DNA of 64,000 nt, taken from assembly GCA_037576195.1 (NCBI GenBank), contig CM075101.1, forward strand, positions 2,790,001 to 2,854,000. The letters run 5' to 3'. The position numbers and the translations under genes are program-made. The stretch comes from Phytoseiulus persimilis. Its lineage: Eukaryota; Arthropoda; Arachnida; Mesostigmata; Phytoseiidae. This document shows, piece after piece, positions 56,291-64,000 of the stretch (positions are counted from its first letter, which is position 1; each line of letters starts with the position of its first letter). The notes below the pieces were generated by a model that searched no databases, had not been told where the DNA came from, and saw only the letters and a list, made by a program, of their open reading frames with translations.

Positions 56291-57437
56291 CTGCAGGAAT
56301 TAGTATGATGCTCTGTTAAAAATGTTCACGGCGGCGTGGCAAGGACTCCGGAGAGGGACCTTGGGATGAGGTGACACCATTCATCTGAGTTTCAACGAAC
56401 GAAATAGTACAAGTCCATCGGGTATCACGGAGTCATCGACCCACGGAATTCTGAGTTCGTTCCGATTCAAGAACAAGCTGGGCGGCTTGAGTTTCTCCTA
56501 ATTTATAGAGGAGTGATTGGACCCGACTCATCTTCAAACAAGAAGGAACCGAACCTGCCCCATGAGGAATATGTAGTGAGGACTAGGCTTTTCAAATAAC
56601 CGCATTCCTAAATTACCGCGGTCACGGTCAGCAGATAACCGCAAATCCACAACCGGACATTTACGGAAAAGTGCCCGGAGACGTGATTCCGAGCAGCTCC
56701 TGCATCTCTGCCATTGATTTCACGCACAATCACATCAGAACGAGCCATTTCCAAAGACGAAGAGAAGATCATACAATCCTCCGAGATCCATCCCAGAATT
56801 CCAGTGGAAACTTCACAACGGGGAGAGAACACTTTTTGGTTTCCAGGAAGCTTCTCTCCTCCAATGCATTTCCATGGAGTGCTTGAACGGCTTGTTTATG
56901 GAAACATTAGGAGACTGCGGCTGGAGTCTGAGACCTCGAGGTAAAATCACTGGCCGGGTCCTCATTTCGGAAGCGTGTGCGAACTTGGTTTGACGAAAGC
57001 CATTACACAAGATGTCACTAGTTTCACGAGCGAACCGAATATGTCGACCCGAGTCTATCGTCTCATCGCTTCCAAGGATCCATTTCAAATATCATCCGAT
57101 CTTATTTCCGCTGAACATTGCCTCTGCACATTCGCTATGCCAAGCTGAATGCTCAAAGCCAAAATTCTAGATCTCAATCCTCCCGAGTTATCACCGTCCT
57201 ACGATTGAATGCGGTTGTTGCGGTTGATGAGCGCAAAAAAATCGCCGTCAAGTAACCGTTTAAAAGCCTAGTGAAGACTGACCAGCGCGAATTATCAAGT
57301 ACCTCGTGGTTCATTTTGAACGGCCATCGTGATTGCCCGATCATCATGAAACACTGCGGACAAATAATCTCAAAATCTATTGCCTTCGGAGTCTACTGTG
57401 GTATCTCCGGAAATCTTTTTCCCGAATTCCCTTACGT
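56291..57437. other. Segment separating the two halves of the FLYWCH region
   Basis: About 1.15 kb without a recognised gene. It lies between the FLYWCH Cys part (57438-57626) and the His part (near 56250), which belong together in related transposases. It is therefore probably an insertion into MULE-2, or the product of a rearrangement. TCCTGC occurs near both junctions on the minus strand, but I could not establish ends or a duplication. Confidence 0.45.
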
Positions 57438-57626
57438 TCACAACTGCGCGGTGGTCGCGCAGGACTTTACCTTTCGGATCACTGCTCGCGCGGGACATCC
57501 GCTGTGCCTTAGCCGAATACAACGGCAGTAGAACCTGTCGCCTTTGTACTTCTCAGTCTCGAAAAGGTACTTTTCAAGGACAAACATAGGTTTGTTTTTC
57601 GTGGACGGGATTTCCTTCACTTCCAT
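57438..57626 (-). pseudogene. FLYWCH-type zinc-finger fragment of MULE-2
   Basis: Minus strand, 62 residues: KYLFETEKYKGDRFYCRC, then SGCPARAVIR. This matches the F-L-Y-W-C pattern of FLYWCH fingers, with the usual Trp replaced by Cys (FYCRC). In MULE transposases this finger sits at the N-terminus and binds DNA. The His pair of the finger (HNH) is about 1.2 kb downstream, after the intervening segment. The ATG at 57624-57626 is a plausible start. Confidence 0.72.
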
Positions 57627-58414
57627 TTTGCCTTTCTGAGCCTACCGCCTGTTCCTTTGCTGGTCAAGGGTTCGATTTCGGAACAATAACAACCGCCTTA
57701 TAATCATCCCTGGACATGCTCTAACAGTCCGTTTCGCCGGAAAGCTGTTTTGACGCAGGCTCGCGTTCTACCGGCGAGGGTTCGCGTGTTGTGCAGTTGT
57801 GCCGGAAGTTAGCCGCAAGGAAACTGAAATCACCCAGAGTTGTGCTTTGCGGCACTGTCGCGTACCTGTCAGCGACTCGCTCATATGGTACTGGTAGTTG
57901 GCGAGATCGATCTGTAACTTAAGCCTGCGGAACGACTAGTTCAGCCACTGAACTTGACCCCTTTTTTCCTAAAACGTCGCTCTAGGCCCGCCAGCTCGGC
58001 ACAGGGCTTGGAAACGAACTTCCCCCCTATTTACCCGCTTGATTCTACGATCGAGAACCGCGAATTCAATTATCTTTCCAGCTCCGAACGAAGTTTTGCG
58101 GAACCGAAGAGCTATTGGCCGAGAAGCCAAGCAGAGGCTGCGCGAGTCTTCGGCCAAGTGGGCTGCGACCGCTCGGAGTGCAGGAAGGATCGCTATTCTA
58201 TTTCCCCTCGGCGTGAGTCCCCGAACGTCCACGCTGATCGAGGTTGGAGACATGCATCAAGTGTTCTCTTTATTCATCATGAATCATCCATTCCCATCAT
58301 CAGCAAACTATCAATGAATCGAGTGCGGCCGCAGGAGGTGCGGTGCAGCGTATGCACGGTGTAGAGGGGAGTCTGCTGCATGACTCTCGCTTGATGCAGA
58401 CGTCGGAGACGCAT
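57627..58414. other. MULE-2 interior, right part
   Basis: Presumably the upstream non-coding region of the transposase. A GCTCTAACAGTCC segment at 57718-57730 matches the inner part of element B's end (50324-50336), which may point to shared terminal sequence between families. Nothing else recognised. Confidence 0.4.
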
Positions 58415-58628
58415 CGCCACCGAGGCCGCTTAGTTAGCGGAGACCTCTTCAGAATCGGGAGAGTGCCCTATTCTGGCACCTGAGTTTTCTGGCATCTGAG
58501 TTTCTGGCATCTGAGTTTCTGGCATCTGAGTTTCTGGCATCTGAGTTTCTGGCATCTGAGTTTCTGGCATCTGAGTTTCTGGCATCTGAGATTCTGGCAT
58601 CTGAGTTTCTGGCATCTGAGGCATAACC
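58415..58628. repeat. Right inverted end of MULE-2 with ten 15-bp repeats
   Basis: Ten units of TTTCTGGCATCTGAG between about 58472 and 58620, preceded by CTCTTCAGAATCGGGAGAGT. Twice the repeat number of the left end, so the two ends have changed length independently since they formed. Confidence 0.92.
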
Positions 58629-58636
58629 TTCTCAGC

Positions 58637-59290
58637 CCAGTGACCATCCAGGCTGAAAAACTCTTACAAAAGTTATGGAAGGCCAATGCGGGTTGGGGCG
58701 AGCGGTTATCAGGAGATCATCTCAAGCTGTATAATCATTTCGCCTTCCAATTGGAGCAGGCTGATAAGTTCTCAGTGAAGCGAACGATGATCGGCATAAA
58801 CGAGTCGATACGAGTAGTGAGGACGGAACTTCATGCCTTCGGAGACGCAAGCAGAAATGCTTATTGGGCAGTAATTTACGCGAGAGATTTTTTTCTATAG
58901 TGAAAAAATGCCTAGAATCACATTCCTATTGTCAAAAGCAAAGGTGACACCGAATAAAGGTCATTGGACGAGTCCAAGACTGGAATTCATGGCAGCTGTA
59001 ATAGCTGTTAGGCTCAGCGTCTCGGTCAGGACATAGGCAGAGAGATAAATTCCGTGAATTTTCGGTCAGACAATTCAGCCGTGATCGGTTGGGTGAGAGA
59101 AAAACCAGAAAATCGGACAACATTCGTGGGAAATAGAATCCATGAGATTCAGAAAAATTCAAAACTGACGGAGTGGAGACATGACTCAACGGAAGAAAAT
59201 CCGGCTGATCTTTCTCTCGCGGTTCAGAGTTGACTGGTTACAAGGAATATGCCAGTAAACCGTTGAGCAGTTTGGAGGAGATTACGAAAT
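58637..59290 (+). pseudogene. BEL-2 pol, second part: A17/RNase H region
   Basis: It continues the BEL-2 frame directly after the MULE-2 duplication: a PVTIQAEKLLQKLW block, then RTELHAFGDASRNAYWAVIY (RNase H start, stop TAG at 58898-58900). In other frames follow a SPRLEFMAAVIAVRLSVSV segment (about 58970), FRSDNSAVIGWVREKPEN (about 59060) and WRHDSTEENPADLS (about 59180). These correspond, in order, to the RNase H part of BEL-1. Integrase is not found afterwards. At least three frameshifts or stops are present. Confidence 0.84.
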
Positions 59291-59299
59291 TCTGGTCCG

Positions 59300-60289
59300 A
59301 AGGTCCGTCTTGGCTTAAGGGGGGTGTAACGAGAAAATGTTGGTCTGTTTTCTCGGGCTGTATCTTTGCTTTGAGAGCAGCCAGAGATTTTATGAAATGA
59401 GTTCTGAGTAGAGGAAGGTTCGAGCTATCCTCGAAAAAAAGATGGCGGCGCAACCTCGTTGTCGCTCTTCCCACAGGGAACTTATCGATTTTGCCCTTTG
59501 TCCCTGATTACTCTTCACCAACATGAGCTGGAGTCCCAATTTTTTTTTCGCATGTAGATAACGAAGAGATCTTCCGAATGAACTAGGATGATGGAGATCC
59601 AAGCACAGGAAGAAACTGTGAATGCGAAGTCAAAAAAAATGTAAATCGTCGCTCGCCATTCTCGACGACTCAATCAGGAACGTGTGCTCCGAATGCAACC
59701 GTTCTAGTTCATTCGCTTACGGAATGCTTCAGCTACAAATTGAAAAAAAAAACAGAATCAAAATCGTTGCACCTGGCGAGGAGAAATCAGGGACAACGTG
59801 AACCGAAATGCGTCGAAAATCGGGGATTTCAAACGTCAGGATGCTCCCAGCGAAAGTCTTGTGTTTCCAGTTCGAAAGAAGGGATTTCCAATCTGATAGA
59901 ATCGATTTCAGGAATCGGGTTGTTCGGACCTTGGGGTTCGTCATTGGCCAACATTGAAAATATTACCAAAGAACGGAACTCTCAAAAACTACGACCGAGA
60001 TCGAGGCCCGATTTGTGGTGGATGATAGAGGGATGCTCCCTCTATCTCTCTGCCTGAACCAAAATCGATTGGAAAAGCTGATTTCGCGGATGCAATCATC
60101 GAAGCTAAAAGAGATACAGTTAGCATGCTGTCTGAATCGAGAGACCGAAAAGGGTGCGAAAGCAGAATGCTGATAGATGAGAGCCATTTTTCGTCGTGGA
60201 CGAAGGCCGTGAAGGTAATGCTCCTCGTACTGAGGTTTGTGAAGAAGTGCAGGAAACAATCAATCTCAGATGAGGCATCGTTCGTATGG
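59300..60289. other. Unannotated stretch after BEL-2
   Basis: It should hold the BEL-2 integrase and 3' LTR if they survived, but no motif is visible. Several A-rich or T-rich runs occur (about 59440, 59540, 59740). Only short frames. Confidence 0.4.
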
Positions 60290-62200
60290 GTATGGGTTTA
60301 TTGATCTTGACTCGGATCGAGATATGTACAGGTTTGCATTCTGTCCGGGTCAGCCTTTCATTTCAGGTGCTTGCGCAGATCGTTCGTTTGGTTTCCTTTT
60401 CCCACTTTTTGAGGACAAGCTTTGTCTTGTACACTAGCGATGGGTCTTGCATTCCCTCCGGGAGACCTAGTGCTTTGAGGAAATCATCGTCAGTGTAATA
60501 TGCGTCATTACATTCGAAGACTATGTGTTGTACAGTTTATTCGTATGTGCCGCATTTTGGACAGGTGTTGATGCCCTGTTGTTCGGAAAGTCCTCTAGTT
60601 GGCAGCATTCCTGCCCTTGCTAGGGCTAGTGGAGCATCTCCTCTTCGATTGCCGTAGAGGTAAGACCTTGTACCGGGGGAGGTTTTTTCCTTACGGTACA
60701 GGCTCAGGCTGTTTTTCAGAAGCATATCTCGCCTCCAGCTGTGCTCTTGCATTTCTCTAACTCTCTTTTTTATCAGTGAGTTATATGCGTTAAGGGCTGG
60801 TGTTCCTTGTCTCGATGTTGGTGGCTCGATCCGGTAACAGCCGTAGTGGTGACTTAGTGTCTTCGTTCGGGTGCAGAGTTCGGTCTGTGTTCCGAGTATC
60901 TCCATCATGTTCATGAGATATTTCGGCCATCTCTCGTTTGGCATGTGTTGGAAACGTTTCATGTATCTGAGTTTGCTTTGAGCTTCCCTGGCTTCGAATA
61001 GGGACCATCCAAGCTCTCCCAGTATGATTTCATTGGCTACTCTGTAGCCTGATATGCCTAGGACCCAGCGGCCTGCATCGCGTTGAGTCTTTTCCAGCCG
61101 GTCTTGTAGTTTCTTCGACGTGATTTTCACCGAGTTACTGCATGTAAGCTTGGCGACAGCGGTCACTTTCCATTGAGCTTTTGAGATTTCGAATCTATCA
61201 AAGCTCCATATGGATGTGGCGTGCATTCTGTGTAGGGCAGTTGTGGCTTCTTGCTGCCAGATACCTTCCTGTTTGTCGAGGTATCTTCTGCTGTCAGACA
61301 GTGTGGCTCCAAGGTACTCGTTTTGGTGTACGAAGGGGTTGTCCTTGTATTTCTAGGCTGACGTGTTCGCCAGTGCTCAGTTTTGAGAACACGACTATGG
61401 CGCTCTTCGCGGGGTTGAAGGTGAGCTTTCTCTCGGTACCGAATTCGCCCGTTATCGATAGTAGCTTCTTCAGTTCGTTCGCGGATTTTGCCATCAGGAC
61501 TATGTCGTCGGCAAAGAGGAGACCCGGTATGTTGAAGGAGCCTTTTTCCCTCAGATCCCATCTCCATTTCTTAGATCGGACTTCGAAGCCTGCTCCACTT
61601 TGCGTGAGCCTGGTCTCGAGTTCCGATATGTAGAGGATAAATAGGGTGCTGGAGAGGGGGCAGCCCTGTTTCAGTCTAGAGCTTGTTTCCACCCGTTGTC
61701 TGATGAATGCTCTCCTTCCATGATTTTTGTTCTGTTCTATTTGCTAGAATTCTCGCGAAGATTCGGTATAGGACTGGTGATATCGTGATCGGTCGATTTG
61801 TGTGGAGCTGTCTTCTCCTTGAGTTCGATTTTTCGATCATCAATACTCTGTTTGTTCTCCAGTCATTTGGAACCTCATGTTTTCCGGCAAATATATCGTT
61901 GAAGAGCCGTTCGATGTAGGCTATGCCATTTTCGTTCAGCTCGTTCAGTATTTTGACCGGAATTTCGTCCAACCCACAGCTAGAGGCTGGTTTCACCTTG
62001 CTTGTGGCGATTCCTGCGGGGTTGGGTATCGTCGTGCGGATTGTGGTTATCCGTGTTGTAGGTGTTGCCTCTGGTAGGTCGATGGCAATGCGGGTTAGGT
62101 GTGACGGGGGGAGTTCAGTTGGTACTGCTGCTCCGTTGTTGTCGATCATCTCTAGTGGTCCGCTCTTTCTCGGTGTGTTTCGGTTTACGAACCGCTAGAA
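60290..62200 (-). pseudogene. Non-LTR retrotransposon, RT and C-terminal region, with deletion
   Basis: Minus strand. The reading begins at the linker before the RT (NTPRKSGPLEMIDNNGAAV, about 62175), then SSCGLDEIPVKILNEL, WRTNRVLMIEKSN and RPITISPVLYRIFARILANR. A deletion then takes out the region with RT motif A. It resumes with SRLKQGCPLSSTLFILYISE (motif B) and GLLFADDIVLMAKS (motif C, FADD), and continues after a frameshift near 61250 through GRWVLGISGYRVANEIILGE. It ends in CPKCGTYE, a stop, and VQHIVFECND. Upstream domains are missing, probably cut off by the Merlin-2 junction at about 62200. The 3' end shows a short ACCCAT-type tail. Clade not assigned. Same family as 36720-37560 and probably 18103-18750. 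Confidence 0.84.
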
Positions 62201-62329
62201 CATCCTGGGGTATTTTTCGGTAAGGCGGGTTTCGAAGGAAAACAACAAACCACGAAACGCCGGCCTGCCGAGTTGGCGAGTGGGAGAGGGAAATGAGAGA
62301 GGAGAAACTCGAAAGAGACTTACCAGGCA

Positions 62330-63205
62330 CTAGATCTGAAGACAATAAGTATGATCCTCCAGCGCGGTGATGGGGGACCTGGTGGAAGAAGTGGGATGGC
62401 ACGCAGCGATCGCTGCCAACAATGCCTCGAAAGGTTCGAGTCCGTCCGAAGTTTGCCTCCACACAAATTCCACTGAATAGCTATCCAGCCTGGTGCGTGC
62501 TGTTCCACATTGCATCTTGTTCCTCCACTTAGCAGTCCTCCACATGCGCACGACCGTCTGGGTGTGAACCCCGGTCACTGGGTCCACGAAATGGTACTTG
62601 TGGTTGACAGTCAGATGACTGTAGCCGTGTGCTTTCAGGAAAGCAGATTGATATCCGCTCCAACAATCGCTGTGAATGATGGAGCCAGGTTCGATGTGGC
62701 TCTGGATCGCCCGGAGCAGGGTCGGGGCTGTTCGATCGGGCACGGCTGTCACGAAACACCGTTTGCTCACGCGACAGATTCCACCGAATACCCATTGTTG
62801 GGGGAGAATCCGGCCCGCGTGATTCTTCCGTTTGGAGAAAAGGCTCTCATCGATTTCTACGATGTGACCTGGGCCGCCGATCCTGCCTCGGTCTTGACGT
62901 CGAAGATGATGGAAGCAGAGCTCGCGCGAAGATGCGCTCCACTGATGGTGGGCATCGGCCTGCATTCCCAACTGTGTCGAGCACCAGTTCACAGATGTCA
63001 TCTCATTCGCCCAGGCATGCAGGAAACGCACAATCTTCAAGAATGGCAAGCGGGTTCCCTCCAACCAACTGCCCACACGTAATCCCAGTTTCTTCCGACA
63101 CACATCACACCACCAGAATGTACGATCACTGTAGCACTTTAAAGAAAGTTCGTGTTCCTCGCTGCATTTCGGCTTCCTCGAATGAATGGCTTTTTCTTGA
63201 GGAAA
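62330..63205 (-). pseudogene. Second Merlin transposase (Merlin-2), catalytic Glu replaced by Val
   Basis: Minus strand, ISXO2/IS1595-like. The open frame reaches upstream of 63103 to a zinc-ribbon part (CSEEHELSLKCYS, FWWCDVCRKKLG), then GLRVGSWLEG. The core has VEIDESLFSKRKNHAGRIL with the first Asp, QQWVFGGICR and IIHSDCWSGYQ with the second Asp. At the third position, where Merlin-1 reads HTQTIERQWR, this copy reads HTQTVVRMWR, so the acidic residue is lost. The C-terminus (DSYSVEFVW, FEALLAAIAA) is complete. No clear ATG was found at the upstream end. The frame is almost free of damage, which makes the Val substitution the main reason to call it inactive. Element ends were not identified. 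Confidence 0.85.
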
Positions 63206-63369
63206 GCTATAGCAGCGGCTTCAGAATGAGGTAAATTGAAGATTGACATGATGAGACGCATGCGAGGGAACTCTCAGAAATAAAAACATCTTGAGTGCGT
63301 TGTAGTTATAGCATATTCCGGTTTATTTCAAATTGGCGGCGGCGGCAGCGCCGCAGTTCGGTCATAAAC

Positions 63370-63510
63370 TGCTGCTGGTGCTGCTTGCTGTCAGTCTGCT
63401 CGCATCGCTCCGCTCGCTCGCCGAAAACCTAACCTAACCTCACCCAATCCCCTCGCATGGCCATCAGGCCATTTGCTGTCAGTCTGTTTGCTTGGCTTCG
63501 CGCGCTCGCC
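63370..63510 (+). repeat. Dispersed GC-rich repeat upstream of Merlin-2
   Basis: GCTTGCTGTCAGTCTGCTCG followed by CATCGCTCCGCTCGCTCGCC and CCTAACCTAACC, then a second partial unit. The same family is at 47326-47530 (in the 564-bp element) and, reversed, at 50600-51000 (upstream of the Merlin-1 transposase). Its constant position before the transposase marks it as part of the Merlin 5' region. Confidence 0.8.
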
Positions 63511-64000
63511 AGTTCGAGCCCCTTGACTCGCTTTCCGCGACGCCAGCGGGCCGCTTTCGTCTGCTACGGCCAGCAGTAACTCGCTACCCACCTAACCGAC
63601 ATGAACCCATCCTGGCCCTCTCGTTTCTCGGGGTGGGGAGAATTTCATCCAGCGTTTTAGAGTCTCCCCTGTGTGTTTCCCTCTCGACCTCCTCTCTCAC
63701 GCCTTGCTGGGCTGCTGGGTGACGATCACAGTCCCGGAGCAAGGCTGATGGACGCATTCTTTTGGGAGGGAGAGAGAGCGCGCCAGCTATGAATTCCGAC
63801 GGTTCTGTAGTACGGACCGGCCAGGCACCTTCGGGGCAGGCAGAGTACTTCGGCTAAGCGCCTACGGGCCCGGCGAAGTACTTTCAACACGCACTGTCCA
63901 CGGTGAGCGCCTTCTGAGCTCCTATAGTGCTGAGCATAATGCGCTCGTTCTAACGACCGCTAGCTCGCTTCAGCTGCTTAACGACGCTGTGATGATGCAC
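63511..64000. other. Unannotated stretch to window end
   Basis: No gene recognised. It may include the far end of Merlin-2, but no inverted terminus matching 62200-62330 could be found. Confidence 0.4.

Larger units (their letters stand above)
53903..58628 (-). mobile_element. 4.7-kb MULE with foldback ends (MULE-2), inserted in BEL-2 pol
   Basis: The 8-bp duplication TTCTCAGC lies at 53895-53902 and 58629-58636. Both ends begin GG and reach GCCTCAGATGCCAG, then continue as 15-bp tandem units (five left, ten right) and a shared segment of about 60 bases (ACTCTCCCGATTCTGAAGAG). Inside, on the minus strand, are a FLYWCH-type zinc finger (57438-57626) and a MULE transposase core (55171-56290). 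Without the element and one duplication, the BEL-2 frame runs on in register. The duplication length (8-9 bp is usual for MULEs) and the encoded protein agree. The transposase has an internal deletion, so this copy is not autonomous. Confidence 0.9.
46658..59300 (+). mobile_element. BEL/Pao retrotransposon BEL-2, degraded and interrupted by at least three other elements
   Basis: Gag, protease, RT and RNase H regions appear in the right order on the plus strand, but they are spread over 12.6 kb because of insertions at 47188-47751, 48871-52196 and 53903-58628. Discounting the two large insertions, each with one duplication copy, puts the adjoining reading frames in register. A possible primer-binding site (TGGTGTCAGAAGTCAAC) is at 46675-46691. 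I did not find a matching pair of LTRs, and integrase is not recognisable, so the outer limits are approximate. BEL-2 is clearly older than BEL-1. Confidence 0.82.

Noticed and set aside
58430-58686. Repeated peptides (MPETQ, RCQKL) on the minus strand
   Set aside because: They are translations of the 15-bp repeats in the right end of MULE-2.
1-64000. CRISPR arrays, operons, ribosome binding sites or other prokaryotic features
   Set aside because: The element families are animal-type. The 23-bp array has no unique spacers, so it is a satellite rather than a CRISPR array.

Overview
The window looks like a repeat-dense, probably heterochromatic piece of an arthropod nuclear genome. The evidence is the set of mobile-element families present: BEL/Pao and Ty3/gypsy LTR retrotransposons, R1-clade non-LTR elements (mostly known from arthropods), and hAT, MULE (FLYWCH type), Merlin and Helitron-type DNA transposons. 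I found no host protein-coding gene and no convincing functional tRNA or rRNA gene. Base composition is near balanced. Species cannot be named from this sequence alone.

Layout. 1-1372 shows nothing recognisable. 1373-3239 is a decayed hAT transposase (minus). 3556-3870 is a 45-bp tandem array, followed by a tRNA-like SINE candidate. 5335-5490 is a TA-flanked MITE. 5604-13975 is a Ty3/gypsy element (minus) with 75-bp LTRs and a 5-bp duplication ATCAT; it is split by a 5.5-kb R1-clade element (plus, 7141-12644). 14080-14860 is a PIF1/Helitron helicase remnant. 18103-18750 is a LINE tail. 21600-23200 is a MULE transposase remnant whose reading frame is interrupted by a 720-bp TA-flanked element with repeat-rich inverted ends. 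23263-29648 is an apparently intact BEL/Pao element (minus) with identical 247-bp LTRs and one open 1858-residue gag-pol frame. 36720-37560 is another LINE tail. 38172-38850 is a 23-bp satellite. 43600-45545 is a second, decayed R1-clade element. About 46658-59300 is a second, broken BEL/Pao element (plus). 60290-62200 is a LINE, and 62330-63205 is a second Merlin transposase.

The most informative part is 46.6-59.3 kb, where transposons are stacked. Element B (48905-50389, duplication CGCGGTGG) sits in a Merlin element (48871-52196, duplication CGCGTTCG), which sits in the BEL-2 gag/protease region. A 4.7-kb MULE (53903-58628, duplication TTCTCAGC) with foldback ends made of 15-bp tandem repeats sits in the BEL-2 pol. 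In both BEL-2 cases, mentally removing the insertion and one duplication copy brings the host reading frame back into register. This independently supports the boundaries.

Recurring theme: three tandem-repeat systems (15-bp units in the MULE ends, 18-bp units in the 720-bp element's ends, and a dispersed 45-bp family found at four loci as direct arrays, as an inverted pair and inside a transposon) suggest that mobile-element termini are a source and carrier of minisatellites here. Only the minus-strand BEL-1 looks capable of coding for its own movement. Everything else carries stops, frameshifts or missing catalytic residues.
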